This document shows, piece by piece, positions 26,877 through 37,200 of a stretch of 64,000 bases of DNA; positions within the stretch are counted from its first letter, which is position 1, and the number at the start of each line of letters is the position of its first letter. A model generated the notes under the pieces. That model did no database searches, was not told the DNA's origin, and worked only from the letters and a program-made list of their open reading frames with translations. The DNA comes from Anaerolineales bacterium HSG25 (GTDB lineage Bacteria; Chloroflexota; Anaerolineae; 4572-78; J111): the NCBI GenBank assembly GCA_030377865.1, contig JAUCGA010000016.1, positions 1 to 64,000 on the forward strand, in the 5' to 3' direction. The translations under genes and the position numbers were made by a program.

Positions 26877-28166
26877 TTGCACACTGGCAAAAGCATGATC
26901 AAGAATCTCTAACGCCTCATCAACATGCGCCTTTGTCGCCACAAGGGGTGGGGCGATTCGTAGCACGTTGTTGTACAGCCCCCCTTTGCCGATGAGCAGA
27001 CCCCGTTGGCGAGTTTGCTCAAAGATTGCGCCGACCGCGTCGGTGGCCGGTTCTTTGCTCTTTTGGTCTGTCACCATCTCGATACCTTGCATCAGACCTT
27101 TGCCCCGCACATCGCCGATGAGCGGGTATTTCTCTTGCAGACCTTCGAGCCGAGTACGGAAATAACCGCCCACGTCGCTGACATGGCTAGGTGGGGCATT
27201 TTCTTGCATGGCCTCAATCGTGCCCAGCGCGGCCGCAGTCGAGATCGGATTCCCACCAAAGGTGCTAATCGTCAGTCCTTTGCCGACGGTACTTTCGGCG
27301 ATTTCGGGGGTGGTGATGGTGTTTGCCAATGGGAATCCGTTGGCGATTCCTTTGGCCATCGTCATAATGTCGGGTTGCACGTCCCAATGCTCAATGCCGA
27401 ACCATTTGTCGCCAGTGCGCCCGAATCCGGTTTGCACCTCGTCACAGATAAACAGTCCGCCGTAGTGACGAATAATATCGACCACAATTTTGAAATACTC
27501 CGGCGGTGGGGTGACAAATCCACCCACGCCCTGAATCGGCTCGGCCAAAAAGGCGGCGATGCGGCCTGATGTCGTCGTCTTGATGACCTCTTCCACATCC
27601 TCAGCGCAGGCGATCCCACATGATGGGTAGCTCATTTTGAACGGACAGCGGTAACAATAGGGATTGATGGCATGTTTGATGCCCATGATATGCGTCCCAC
27701 CGATACGCCAACCAGCTTGACCAGTCAAACTCATGCCCAGTGAAGAGCGTCCGCTGTAGCCATGTCGCAGAGCGATAATTTCCTGCTGACCGGTGTAGAC
27801 TTTGGCCAGTAAAACCGCCGTTTCATCCGCCGCCGTGCCGGATGCGGTGAAGTAGGAGGTCTGTAGATCACCCGGTGTAATTTCGGCGATTTTTTCAGCC
27901 AGATTGACATGGTTTTCTTGTGGATACAGGGTCGATGAGTGAACCAGTTTTGCGCTCTGTTCCTGCACCCGTTTGGTTACTTTGGGATGGTTATGCCCCA
28001 CACTGGTGGTTAAAATACCGCCAAAAAAGTCGAGGTATTTGTTCCCCTCCACATCCCACACGTACATGCCGTCCCCACGGTCAAGAGGTAACGGCTCCGT
28101 GTAATAAAGCAAATGGTTGGGCCATAGATATTTCTTTTGTTTGTCTAAAATTTCTTGTTTGTTCAT
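26865..28166 (-). CDS. Class III PLP-dependent aminotransferase (AGXT2-like)
   Basis: 433 residues, usual length. FICDEVQTGFGRTGDKWFG, followed by MTMAKGIANGFPLA with the PLP-binding Lys, gives a clear class III (fold type I) assignment. GTAADETAVLLAK binds the cofactor phosphate. A Cys-containing insert, CYRCPFKMSYPSCGIACAEDVEE, is typical of the alanine-glyoxylate/beta-alanine aminotransferase branch. The next minus-strand gene upstream in the window is panC's neighbour region, so a link to beta-alanine metabolism is conceivable but is inference. Confidence 0.9.
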   Translation of the reverse strand: MNKQEILDKQKKYLWPNHLLYYTEPLPLDRGDGMYVWDVEGNKYLDFFGGILTTSVGHNHPKVTKRVQEQSAKLVHSSTLYPQENHVNLAEKIAEITPGDLQTSYFTASGTAADETAVLLAKVYTGQQEIIALRHGYSGRSSLGMSLTGQAGWRIGGTHIMGIKHAINPYCYRCPFKMSYPSCGIACAEDVEEVIKTTTSGRIAAFLAEPIQGVGGFVTPPPEYFKIVVDIIRHYGGLFICDEVQTGFGRTGDKWFGIEHWDVQPDIMTMAKGIANGFPLANTITTPEIAESTVGKGLTISTFGGNPISTAAALGTIEAMQENAPPSHVSDVGGYFRTRLEGLQEKYPLIGDVRGKGLMQGIEMVTDQKSKEPATDAVGAIFEQTRQRGLLIGKGGLYNNVLRIAPPLVATKAHVDEALEILDHAFASVQEMV

Positions 28167-28196
28167 GATTTGCTCTATTGCGGTGTGATTTATATT

Positions 28197-28333
28197 AGAG
28201 TTGTTCGGGAATAACTAATCATCTCATAAAAACTCAAAATCGAGGTACACGGAGTGCAAAAGCATCTTGCTTTTGCATGTTACCTCTGGCAAAAGCAAGA
28301 TGCTTTTGCACTCCTTTATTTCCGAACAACTCC
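28197..28333. mobile_element. Family B element overlapping the 3-prime end of panC
   Basis: AGAGTTGTTCGGGAATAA at the left and TTATTTCCGAACAACTCC at the right. Core GGAGTGCAAAAGCATCTTGC and complement. Its right end supplies the last codons and the TAA stop of panC. Flanks ATT/AAT do not give a clean 3-bp duplication here. Confidence 0.85.
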
Positions 28334-29164
28334 AATAATCATATTGTCAATCAGACGTGTATTATCGACAAAAACCGCCATCGAGAGTAGTGCCTGATCG
28401 GTGATCGTTTCCAACTCAATCAGCGTGACCGGATTAGCCACGCTGACATAGTCTAGCCGTGCCAGTGGAGTACTGGCAATCAGGTCGATTATGGTCAGGT
28501 GGATCGCTTCGGCGTTACGCTCTCCTTGGGCAAAAGTCGTTTGAGCCGCGGTCAGGGCACGGTACAAACATGTCGCTTGCTCACGAGCCTCCGGCGAGAG
28601 GTTACTGTTGCGTGAACTTAAGGCCAATCCATCATGGTCTCTGGCGATGGGGCAGACCACCACATCGAGATTAACGTTCAGGTCGCGTACCATCTGTTTG
28701 ATGACTGCTACTTGTTGGGCATCCTTCTGCCCAAAATAGGCTCGATTCGGCTGGAAGACGTTGAACAACTTGGCGACTACTGTCGTCACGCCCCGAAAAT
28801 GGCCGGGTCGAGCCGCGCCCTCCAACAGTTGCGTCACCTCTTCCACCTCAACATGGGTTTGGTAGTTTGGTGGATAGACTGTCTCCGGTTCTGGAGTCCA
28901 GACCAAGTCTACTCCGGCCTCTTTGAGCAGGGTCAAGTCCCGTGCCATGTCGCGAGGGTAAACCTCTAAATCTTTGGCCTCGTTAAATTGAGTCGGATTG
29001 ACAAAAATACTGACTCCGACTCGATCATTTTCCTGACGGGCGCGCTCCACCAGACTTAAATGTCCGGCATGAAGAAAGCCCATGGTCGGTACCAGACCCC
29101 AGCTTAGATTAGGGTTGGCCCAACGGCTTTGGCGAATATCGGCGATGGTTTCTGATATTTGCAT
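28316..29164 (-). CDS. panC: Pantothenate synthetase
   Basis: 282 residues from the ATG at 29164. An upstream in-frame ATG would add 44 residues unlike the family, so I reject it. The enzyme joins pantoate and beta-alanine using ATP. LVPTMGFLHAGHLSLVERAR carries the HIGH-like nucleotide motif; SIFVNPTQFNEAKDLEVYPR and FGQKDAQQVAVIKQMVRDLN are family signatures; LALSSRNSNLSPE is the KMSKS-like loop. The final residues GVVRK and the stop are encoded by the terminal inverted repeat of a family B element, so the native C-terminus may have been replaced. Confidence 0.95.
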   Translation of the reverse strand: MQISETIADIRQSRWANPNLSWGLVPTMGFLHAGHLSLVERARQENDRVGVSIFVNPTQFNEAKDLEVYPRDMARDLTLLKEAGVDLVWTPEPETVYPPNYQTHVEVEEVTQLLEGAARPGHFRGVTTVVAKLFNVFQPNRAYFGQKDAQQVAVIKQMVRDLNVNLDVVVCPIARDHDGLALSSRNSNLSPEAREQATCLYRALTAAQTTFAQGERNAEAIHLTIIDLIASTPLARLDYVSVANPVTLIELETITDQALLSMAVFVDNTRLIDNMIIGVVRK

Positions 29165-29365
29165 GGTAATTGATGGATGTTTGAGGGGGCGGGCACGCAG
29201 ACACCGCATGCGTGTTTGTAGTAGGCTGATAGCTTGCGTTCCCAGCCCCTCAAACATCATGACCAGATTTTTGAGAGTATACCACAGTTTATTCAACCAA
29301 GCAGATTGAATCGAACCGATTTAGACTACTTCAATTAATGCAAAGTAGATATGTTGCGGAATAAG

Positions 29366-29504
29366 AGACCTGTTCGGCAATAACTTATCATCGCATAAAA
29401 ACTCAAATTATGGGTCTGCGGAGTGCAAAAGCTTCTTGCTTTTGCATGATTTGTCTCTAGCAAAAGCAAGAAGCTTTTGCACTCCTTTATTCCCGAACAA
29501 TTCT
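29366..29504. mobile_element. Family B element with AAG target duplication
   Basis: AGACCTGTTCGGCAATAA and TTATTCCCGAACAATTCT are inverted ends. Core GGAGTGCAAAAGCTTCTTGC and complement. AAG lies on both sides (29363-29365, 29505-29507). Confidence 0.88.
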
Positions 29505-29562
29505 AAGGAACAGTGGAATCGGATTCGGATTTTCACGGAAAAACACGGATTTTTTGCTTGTT

Positions 29563-29685
29563 TTAGGCAATTCCAGAAAAATAAATCTCCCAAACAATCC
29601 ACTGATTGAAATCAGCGTCTTAAACGAAAAACCTGCTTAAGCAGGTTTCCCGTATCAGCCTGTGAATTCATTCACAGGGCAAGGC
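29563..29685. repeat. Family D left end with CTTAAGCAGG core
   Basis: TTAGGCAATTCCAGAAAAAT then CTGATTGAAATCAG, CCTGCTTAAGCAGG and GAATTCATTCACAGGGC words as at 26192-26331. The right D end is not recognisable, so this copy is truncated. No gene lies between 29297 and 29699. Confidence 0.75.
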
Positions 29686-29699
29686 TCGTAATGTCAGGC

Positions 29700-30869
29700 C
29701 TAATCAAACGGAGTCCATTTCTGGTCACTCTTAGCACTCTCAACTACTTTTTCGATAAACTTAATACCTCGTGCCCCATCTTGTACGGTCGGGAAATCAA
29801 GCTCTAAAGCCGTCGGTTCACGTCCAACCAACTTGGCGCGGATAGTGTCGCCAACATTCATGTAGATGTTGCCAAACGCCTCGAAGAACGCTTCGGGGTG
29901 ACCAAATGGCAGGTGCGTGGCTCGTTGAGCGGCTTCGGACAGGTAGTCGTTGCCCCGTTTATAAACCTGCACCGGCCCACTCACTGGGTAGAAATTGACA
30001 TAGTTCGGCTCCTCTTGTTCCCAAGAAAGCGCGCCTTCCGTGCCATAAACCCGAATGTTCAGCCCGTTTTCACTTCCCGTGGCAATCTGAGATACCCACA
30101 TAATCCCCTTTGCACCACCCTTAAACTTCATGAGGATGCTGGCATCATCATCCAGCAAACGCCCCGGCACATAGCTGGTTAACTCAGCACACAGGGCCTC
30201 AATTTCTAGGCCCGTAATGTAGCTGACCAGATTCTCGCAGTGGGTGCCGATGTCGCCCATCGCACCGACAATGCCCGACTTGGCCGGATTGGTGCGCCAC
30301 TTGGCTTGGGTGTTACCGGTATCTTCCTCTTTATTAAGCAACCATGCTTGTGGATATTCGACCACGATTCGTTGTAATTTACCCAATCGCCCCGACTGTA
30401 CCCAATGGCGGGCTTCCTTAACCATCGGATACCCAGTATAATTATGGGTGACACCGAAGACCACGCCATTTTTTTCAACCGCGGCCGCCAATGCTTGCGC
30501 TTGCTCGCTAGTATGCACGATGGGTTTGTCTAACACGACATTAAAACCAGCCTCTACAAAGGCCAAGGCTGGCTCAAAGTGAACATGGTTGGGGGTGACG
30601 ATAGAGACATAGTCAATCCGCTCGCCAACTGGCAAAGCCGATTCTTTTTCTAACATCTCTTGCCAAGAACCATAGTTACGATTTGGGGCAATCAATAAAT
30701 CCTCACCCGATGCTTTTGCTTTTTCGGGTGTGCTAGAAAATGCACCCGCTACTAACTCTGTTTTACCATCTGAAATCGCGGCTCGGCGATGTACGGCTCC
30801 AATAAAAGAACCTCGCCCTCCACCGATTTGACCAAATTTTAGTTTGCGTTGTAGTTGTTCATTACTCAT
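29700..30869 (-). CDS. Gfo/Idh/MocA-family NAD(P)-dependent oxidoreductase
   Basis: 389 residues from the ATG at 30869, which follows an excellent AGAAGGAGAT; an upstream ATG at 30905 would add 12 residues and lacks a site. The N-terminal Rossmann fold reads KFGQIGGGRGSFIGAVHR. DKPIVHTSEQAQALAAAVEK contains the EKP-like DKP motif of the family, and GDIGTHCENLVSYITG supplies the GxxxxH catalytic region. Family members oxidise or reduce sugars and inositols; the substrate cannot be told. A family A MITE lies about 40 bp upstream of the start. Confidence 0.92.
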   Translation of the reverse strand: MSNEQLQRKLKFGQIGGGRGSFIGAVHRRAAISDGKTELVAGAFSSTPEKAKASGEDLLIAPNRNYGSWQEMLEKESALPVGERIDYVSIVTPNHVHFEPALAFVEAGFNVVLDKPIVHTSEQAQALAAAVEKNGVVFGVTHNYTGYPMVKEARHWVQSGRLGKLQRIVVEYPQAWLLNKEEDTGNTQAKWRTNPAKSGIVGAMGDIGTHCENLVSYITGLEIEALCAELTSYVPGRLLDDDASILMKFKGGAKGIMWVSQIATGSENGLNIRVYGTEGALSWEQEEPNYVNFYPVSGPVQVYKRGNDYLSEAAQRATHLPFGHPEAFFEAFGNIYMNVGDTIRAKLVGREPTALELDFPTVQDGARGIKFIEKVVESAKSDQKWTPFD

Positions 30870-30910
30870 TGTTATATCTCCTTCTGAATAATAGATATGG
30901 TACACAGAAG

Positions 30911-31001
30911 GTAAAAGTTCAGTAAAACTGCCCTAGAAACCCGATTTCTCAAAGAAATCGGGTTTCTGACGCTCTTTCTGGTGAGTTCACTGAATATTTA
31001 C
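30911..31001. mobile_element. Family A MITE with perfect 8-bp duplication CACAGAAG
   Basis: GTAAAAGTTCAGT to ACTGAATATTTAC, 91 bp. CACAGAAG at 30903-30910 and 31002-31009. It sits in the probable promoter or leader region of the Gfo/Idh/MocA gene. Confidence 0.93.
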
Positions 31002-31016
31002 CACAGAAGTTTGGTA

Positions 31017-31165
31017 GTGTTGACGTGTTGACTGATAGCCTTGGGCTAAAGCCACAAGGCTAAAAACTCAAGACCGCTAAAAGCGGCCTATTTAGCTGGC
31101 TTTAGCCTGCTTTAGCTATCAGCATCGGGATTTATTCCGATGTGTCATCAGTCAAGATAACAACA
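31017..31165. repeat. Palindromic K-type repeat
   Basis: GTGTTGACTGATAGCC, GGGCTAAAGCCACAAGG, GACCGCTAAAAGCGGCC, GGCTTTAGCCTGCTTTAGC and CGGGATTTATTCCGATG in order. A close copy lies at 47710-47812 and a partial one at 12708-12810. Confidence 0.7.
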
Positions 31166-31184
31166 TTACCAGAAGTTTATCATT

Positions 31185-31445
31185 TCAACATGCAGATTGA
31201 CAAGGTTACAAGGAAGCGGGATTAATTAACTTGTGCAGTTCGCCACTCTGGCTTGTAAAAAACAGAAGTGTATCCATGATGGTAACGGGTATGTACCCGT
31301 TACCCATAACAGGCGGGTGTATACCCGCCAAATACCCGTTGCGATTACATAATCGCAACGATCAGGACATGGTATTTGGGTAAAAATAACAACTTAGAAT
31401 TGAAAGTTAGTTATGTCAGGTCATGAATAAAACGACAAACTTTTG
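31185..31445. repeat. Nested family L / E / F repeat block
   Basis: Starts with AGAAGTTTATCATTTCAAC (family L end), passes through GGATTAATTAACTTGTGCAG (family E) and CTTGTAAAAAACAGAAGTG (family F inner end), the ACCCGTTGCGATTACATAA core, AACTTAGAATTGAAAGTTAG (family F), and ends TCAGGTCATGAATAAAACG (family L). The order reads like one element opened by successive insertions. No gene is supported here. Confidence 0.65.
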
Positions 31446-31622
31446 AGTATATTATAAACTTAACTGGATTTTGCACCAGTTTGGTCTGTAGAGTCACCGA
31501 ATCTGGTTTCTCCAAATAGCTGGACTCCAGTCTTCTCAGTGAACTCAGCCAACCTAGTGACCTCAACGGTTCAACTCTTCGGTAAGCCTTGCACATCCAG
31601 AGTGAATCAATCCGTGCATCGT

Positions 31623-31662
31623 CCAAAAACAAACATGCCCACTCAAATCGAGTGGGCATGTT
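31623..31662 (-). terminator. Possible minus-strand intrinsic terminator
   Basis: ACATGCCCACT / AGTGGGCATGT makes an 11-bp stem with a 7-nt loop; on the minus strand it is followed by TTTGTTTTTGG. No minus-strand gene ends immediately before it, so its role is uncertain. Confidence 0.4.
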
Positions 31663-31856
31663 AAGTAGTTTTCAGAACTAACTTGTAAAAAACAGAAGTG
31701 TACCCATAATAGGCGGGTATATACCCGCCAAATACCCGTTGCGATTACATAATCGCAACGATCAGGAAAACAGGAGTGTCAAAATTGTATTTTGACAGCA
31801 AGAATGGAATTCTTGCACTCCGGGAAAAGTGATAACTTAGAAATGAAAGTTACTTA
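31661..31856. repeat. Family F shell with TACCCGTTGCG core and TCAAAATTG hairpin
   Basis: TTAAGTAGTTTTCAGAACTA and TAGAAATGAAAGTTACTTA are the same shell as 3328-3473, but the content differs: CGGGTATATACCCG, CGTTGCGATTACATAATCGC, GTCAAAATTGTATTTTGAC and CAAGAATGGAATTCTTG hairpins. It shows core exchange within one shell family. Confidence 0.8.
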
Positions 31857-31934
31857 CGAGTTGCACTGCTCACGACCGATTGTCAATCTGTATATCCTCT
31901 GATACAATGCGTGGTTGAAAAACCTATGACTTAG

Positions 31935-32040
31935 GCAGTTCCAGAAAAATAAATCTCCCACCGTCCCCTGAGCCTGTCGAAGGGGAACTGGCTTCGACAG
32001 GCTCAGCCAGCGATTGGGGGGGTTAAAAGTTGGAACTGAC
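31935..32040. mobile_element. Family D shell with GCTTCGACAGG core
   Basis: GCAGTTCCAGAAAAATAAAT and GTTAAAAGTTGGAACTGA ends. The core is a CCTGTCGAAG...CTTCGACAGGC hairpin not found in other D copies but echoed at 60150-60205. Flanks TTAG (31931-31934) and TTAT (32041-32044) match at 3 of 4 bases. Confidence 0.8.
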
Positions 32041-32110
32041 TTATGCTCGGTCAGGTATCGTCATGCGGTTGCCATGACGATACCTGACCGAGCTGTATCG
32101 AATAAAATCT

Positions 32111-32584
32111 ATGAAACAAGCAACATGTTCGCAACATATCAACGCTGCACCTGAGCAAGTATGGGTCGTTTTGTCTGATGTTACCCGCCTGCCCGAATGG
32201 GCCTACACCGAGGGGCGATTCCCCTACCCGACCGAGGGTAAATATGGCTCTGAGCAAACCGAGGGTGTCGGCACTATTTGGATTGGAGTCTCTGCCGATG
32301 GGCAGACCGCCACCCAAAAAGTAACCGCGTGGGAAGCCCCCAATCAGTTGAGCTACGAACTGCAAACCTCGGAGAACGCGCCTATGCAGATGAGTCAAAT
32401 CAACCATTTTAAGCTGACGGCTCAAGATGAAGGCACACAGATCGAATGGATTGTCGATTGGGAAATTAGCGGTGGATTTTGGCTCAGTCGCTGGATTGCC
32501 AACTTTACCACCGGCGGCGCGTTTGAAGAGATGATGAGCGGCTCGTTAGAGAAGCTCCAACAGTTGTTGGAGGATGAGGTTTAA
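32111..32584 (+). CDS. SRPBCC-fold (START/polyketide-cyclase-like) protein
   Basis: 157 residues, a single helix-grip domain. ATCSQHINAAPEQVWVVLSD and DVTRLPEWAYTEGRF are the typical opening; KVTAWEAPNQLSYELQT and IEWIVDWEISGGFW follow. Such proteins bind small hydrophobic ligands; the ligand here is unknown. It is flanked on both sides by repeats, has no close neighbour on its strand and is probably monocistronic. Confidence 0.88.
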   Translation: MKQATCSQHINAAPEQVWVVLSDVTRLPEWAYTEGRFPYPTEGKYGSEQTEGVGTIWIGVSADGQTATQKVTAWEAPNQLSYELQTSENAPMQMSQINHFKLTAQDEGTQIEWIVDWEISGGFWLSRWIANFTTGGAFEEMMSGSLEKLQQLLEDEV

Positions 32585-32664
32585 AACCTGTTTTTTTGTG
32601 GTAGTCAAGATAATGTTGAAAACCATGTCATACTGAGCCGAAAGCAGAGGGAAAGAAATAATCC

Positions 32665-32850
32665 TGACGCTAACGGAATCTTTGGGTGAGCAAGACTACA
32701 ACAGATTTGGGGATTTAACGGATAAAAACCTCTCCGATAACGGACTGATTACATTCAAATTCGGTTAATTCGTGTCATCGAGAACCAATCCGTTTCTTCC
32801 AATTATCCGTTGTAGTCCTGTTTTCTACTGAACCAAAGAAAAAGTTAGGG
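32665..32850. repeat. Family G element
   Basis: Starts TGACGCTAACGGAATCTTTG, includes CAAGACTACAACAGATTTGG and ACCAATCCGTTTCTTCC, and ends AACCAAAGAAAAAGTTAG. An inverted copy at 53378-53646 shares most of the sequence and has a matching TGACGCTA end. Confidence 0.75.
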
Positions 32851-32875
32851 TGAGAAATTTTGGGTTAAAAAACAT

Positions 32876-32991
32876 AAAACGTGAGGCGTAAAACGTAAAT
32901 CCTCACGTTTCATGCCTCACGTTTTATTCCTCACGCCTCACTCCTCACGCCTCACTCCTCACGTTTCACGTTTCACTCCTCACGCCTCACG
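32876..32991. repeat. GTGAGGC/GTGAAAC array starting at the M24 peptidase stop
   Basis: On the minus strand the stop TGA (32987-32989) opens TGAGGCGTGAGGAGTGAAAC and similar units of 7-8 bp for about 110 bp. It belongs to the same word family as 26840-26876 and 62500-62596. Confidence 0.88.
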
Positions 32992-34123
32992 GCAACCGTT
33001 TGTCATGATGGGTCAACTGCTCGGCTCCATCCGCCGTGACGAGGTAGGCATCTTCAAGACGCACCCCTGTTTGGCCGGGCAGATAGATGCCCGGTTCGAG
33101 CATGATCACCATGCCCGATTGGAGTTTGGTTTCGTTATAGGGCACAATACGCGGCTCTTCATGTCCCGACACGCCTACCCCGTGCCCGGTATGGTGTCGA
33201 TAGACGTTGTAGCCTGCGTCTGCTATAAATTGGCGAGTCTGCTGGTCGATATGGTTGGCCTTTACGCCGGGTTTAATCAGGGATCGAGCCATGTCCAAGG
33301 CCTCACTGACGGTCTGATGAAGTTTTTTGTGAGTAGCGTTTGGTTCGGTGGCAAAGTAGGTGGCACAACTGTCGCTCCAGTAACCGTGCAAAATAGTGCT
33401 CAAATCGACAATTAACGAATCATCAGCCTTTAGTTCATGCGCTTTGGGCCACCCGCCGATATTCTGTTGCCGATAACCGACGATACAGTCGTTACCTAGC
33501 GGCACCCGACAACCAGCCTCTCGTTCGATGGCTCCATGAACCTCGCTCCACACGTCGATTTCTCGTAAGCCCGGTTTGACGATTTTGCGAGCCACAGCAT
33601 GACCGACTTCGATTAGGGCAAAATTTTGCCGCAATTTTACCAGTTCCTCATCGGTTTTGATCATGCGTAACGGCTCCAACCAGCCATCGAGCGGCACAAA
33701 CTCCATTGCCGGAAGTATCTCTTGCATGGCATTTGAAACCAGCAGGGTACAATGGCTCATCTCGATGCCAACCTTGCCGCGAGCCACAGAGCGTTTCATC
33801 AACTCTCGCATGGTTAGTTGTAGGTTGGGGATACCGCTTAACGGATCTTGCACCGTGTACCCCATGTAGATAATGACCTTGCCATCTGAATCTTGGTCAA
33901 GATGTGCGGCTTGGGTCGCGTAGTTGTTGACCACCACCAAAATAAATTGGCCGTCCTCATACCAAATCAACGGCGGACTCCCCTCAAACAAATTGGAGCC
34001 GGTTTGAATTGGTGGGGCAAATCCGGTTAGCCATGTAATCGTGTGCGGGTCGGTGAACAAGGCTCGATTTATGCCATGTTGCTTTAATAAATCAACCGTC
34101 CGTTTTCGTTGTTCTTGATGCAT
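32987..34123 (-). CDS. M24-family Xaa-Pro peptidase (PepQ/PepP-like)
   Basis: 378 residues. A creatinase-type N-terminal domain (about 1-145) is followed by the pita-bread metallopeptidase domain. The metal ligands are the Asp in LIVDLSTILHGYWSDSCATYF, His in HTGHGVGVSGHEEP, Glu in MVIMLEPGIYLPGQTG and the late VRLEDAYLV. The enzyme cleaves X-Pro bonds with a dinuclear metal centre and is likely cytoplasmic. It lies 77 bp after the cyclase gene on the same strand; the gap holds an inverted repeat. Confidence 0.93.
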   Translation of the reverse strand: MHQEQRKRTVDLLKQHGINRALFTDPHTITWLTGFAPPIQTGSNLFEGSPPLIWYEDGQFILVVVNNYATQAAHLDQDSDGKVIIYMGYTVQDPLSGIPNLQLTMRELMKRSVARGKVGIEMSHCTLLVSNAMQEILPAMEFVPLDGWLEPLRMIKTDEELVKLRQNFALIEVGHAVARKIVKPGLREIDVWSEVHGAIEREAGCRVPLGNDCIVGYRQQNIGGWPKAHELKADDSLIVDLSTILHGYWSDSCATYFATEPNATHKKLHQTVSEALDMARSLIKPGVKANHIDQQTRQFIADAGYNVYRHHTGHGVGVSGHEEPRIVPYNETKLQSGMVIMLEPGIYLPGQTGVRLEDAYLVTADGAEQLTHHDKRLP

Positions 34124-34129
34124 AGTAAA

Positions 34130-34198
34130 TGATACGTGATACGTGATGCGTGATGCGTAACTCCTTACGTATCACGCATCACGTATCATATTTCACGT
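34130..34198. repeat. Inverted TACGTGATGCG array forming a long hairpin
   Basis: GATACGTGATGCGTGATGCG is followed, after a short CTCC centre, by the complementary run TACGTATCACGCATCACG. The two arms of about 30 bp could form one stem between the cyclase stop (34201-34203) and the M24 start codon, attenuating or separating the two genes (inference). Confidence 0.75.
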
Positions 34199-34200
34199 CC

Positions 34201-37200
34201 CTATAGTTTTCGTTGAATAACATGGTAGGCATCCAAATCAACACCTACTTTTTTGCGAGTGTACGCATAATCAAGTGGCTCGACCTGAAAAGCCGAGCCA
34301 ACTAGATTCAGTGTTCGCGCGTCGATGTATATTTCGCTTTCAGTGCGACCACCAATCGCCATTTTACTTAATTTGCTTGACATGTTGACCGCCGGGCCAA
34401 CCATCGTACTTTCTGCACCGACGGTTCCGGTGGTGATTTTTCCGGTACTGACCCCAATTCCCATGCCAGTTTGGGCAAACTCTGGACTTTCCTTCTTCCA
34501 CTCATCGCGCAAAGTGATGTAGGCTTGACGCATCTTAAACGAGGCCAGCAAAGCCGACTTGGCCGAGGTCACCTTTTCATCCTCATGCCGTTCTGGAATG
34601 TGCCCGAACACGCCCATCACACTGTCGCCCAAACTTTTGTCCATCGCCCCACCCGCCTGCACGATGATGGTGGACATGCGGAGCAGATACTCATCCAAAA
34701 AGGCGACCATCAACTCTGGGCCGATGGCGTTGGTCAAATAGGTGGAGCCATGAATGTCGCCCATCAGGACTGTCACCTCAGTTTGATGGGTCAACTCGGC
34801 GATATAGCCGGGGTCGTAATAGCGGTCAAGCTCGACTCGGCGACCGATTTGACGGTCATTCAGCAGACGTAGGCTCGACGTTTCGGTCACGCTGTGGGCA
34901 ATCGAGGGGACTTTTTTGACCACTTGGTCGAAATCTTCTCGATTGACCGCCAGCAGGCGAGTCGGCTTGGTGGTGCGGATGGTGGCCGTGCGCGGTACTG
35001 CCCGTAACAGGGCAATCTCGCCAAAAAAGTCTCCAGGGCCAAGGCGGTTAATCACCCCGCTTCGTTGCCCGCCCAAATCGGGAGCTAATACCTCCACTTC
35101 GCCGACCTCTATAATGTAGAAGCTCTGCCCCATCTCGCCCATGTGGAAGACGATTTGACCGGGCCGAAACTCCTCAACCTGAATCCGATTCGCCAATAAA
35201 ACACTCTGCTCCAGAGTCATCTTGCTCAAAATTGGGATACTCTCTAACACCCGTACCACGCCGGTCGAGAGGGCTTTTTCCAGAATATCAAGCTGAGTCT
35301 GCGCCTCCGAGTAGTCCGGCTTGAGGTTAAGCGCGGTATGGAAGGCCGTGCGAGCGCCAACATAGTCCCGCAGAATTTTTTGCGTCGTCCCTAAGTTATA
35401 ATAATGGTGCGGATTAACCGGCTCTAGTTGGGTGGTAGCCTTGAAAATCGTCAGCGCCTCCACATATTTTTCTTGGTCATGATAGGTGATACCGAGTTGA
35501 TTGTAGGCATCGACAAAGTCCGAACGCAGACGAATCGCCTCCTCCAGATGGATGATGGCTCGTTCGTATTGTAACACCTGTCGATAGAGCGAGCCAAGTT
35601 CGTACTGTACCTCTGCCGAGCCGGGATTCTCCTCCGTTGCCAGATGGAGGTAGGTCAGCCCTTCGGGGTAACGTCCTAACAAACGGGAGGCTAATCCGGC
35701 ACTAAATAGGAGGGCGAAATATTGTTGTAGGGGCAGTTGTCGCTCTAACTGTTTTAAGGCCGCAGTTACCTCTTCGCCCGCGTTGGCTAAACATTGTGCC
35801 CCCAACCAGATACGAGCATAATCGTTTTCTGCGCCCAAAATCTTAGAGTATAACAGAGCTTTATCATGGGTAATTCCATACAACAAAACGGTAGTCCCCT
35901 GCCAACGTCGTCGTCCTTCAATCGTGGTCAGATGCGGCTCAAGGTCTAACTCATTGTCCCGAATGGCTAAAGCGGCAAAAAATTCCTGATAGGTGTGATG
36001 GGCAAATTCGAGGGTGCCACGGTCAGCCGAATAGCGAATCAGGCCGCTATGTTTTATCTCCTCATGCACATCCTCACCGGCGATGTCAGCCAACCGTTCT
36101 CGCTCTATCGGCGAAAGTTGGGCACGGTAACTTTGCAGAGCCTTGACAATCATCTCGACCCAACGAGGGCGGGGAAAGGCCCATAACTCCTCCTCCTGCA
36201 TGGCTAATCCTAAGTTAGCGAGAGCCTGTTTCCGTAAGGCCAGCGGTACTTGCGAACTTTGGGGGCCAAAGATTTTCCACCATTCGCTATCGGTGCGCTC
36301 CAACAGATTGTCGATAAACACCTCAAACAGCACCCCCCGATTTTTGGGTAGCGCCTCATCGCTCCGTTTGGCAATTTGGGCGAACATGTAGAGGGCCAAG
36401 GGGGTTTGAGCCAAATCCTCCAACTGTGGGTCACGGTAAATTTCAGCCGCCACCTTGCGTCCCTGTTCGGCCCGTAAATAGTTAACCAGAAATAGCTCGA
36501 TATCCTCGCCCGACAGCCGTTGTAACATGGCCGTGCGGAAGCCATGTAAGGTGGTGTAATCCTCGGCTCGGCAGGACAGGACGACACGGTGTTGTCCATA
36601 TTGACGTAAAAAGCGGCTCACTTCCGGCGAAGTTTCCTCATGGAAAGGCATTTCGTTCAACCCGTCTAACAGAATCAGCAAAGAATGGATGCGGGTATCG
36701 TCGGACTGCTCCCCGTTTAACAGTTTGATGATGTCGGCTTCAGTCTGATAGGCTTCGATTTCGTAGCCTATGAAAATCTCTAGGATGGCCTGTTCGATAG
36801 TTTTGCTGGGTGTGAGGGTATTTAGTTGGATGAAGATGGGCATGATGACCAGTTCGTTGGTTTGGTTCAACAGATGTTGTGACTGTTCAGCCGTATCTAG
36901 TACCAAACGGCGCAGGACAGTGGTTTTTCCGCCCCCTGCCTCGCCTAAAATGACGGTACGACGGTCATTGGCGATGAGGTCGCGCACGTCAATCGGGTTG
37001 TCTTTGAGCAGACTCGCCCCCTCAACCGCAAAACGGCGCAATGGCGACACTTCCGTCGGCGAGGAGAGTCGTCGCTCCAATCGACGGTCGGCGATGTTGG
37101 TCAGAATCTCGAAAACGGCGGGTGCTTTTTGGTTAATCTGATGTAGGGTGCGCGGGGTAACGATAATCACTTTGGTGGCTTTGGTGGTACGGACGGTCGC

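Noticed and set aside
29165-29296. N-terminal extension of panC
   Set aside because: The 44 extra residues do not resemble the family; the internal ATG gives the normal length.
31411-31659. 82-residue minus-strand open frame
   Set aside because: Starts inside a hairpin, ends in a family L repeat word, has no recognisable domain or ribosome-binding site.
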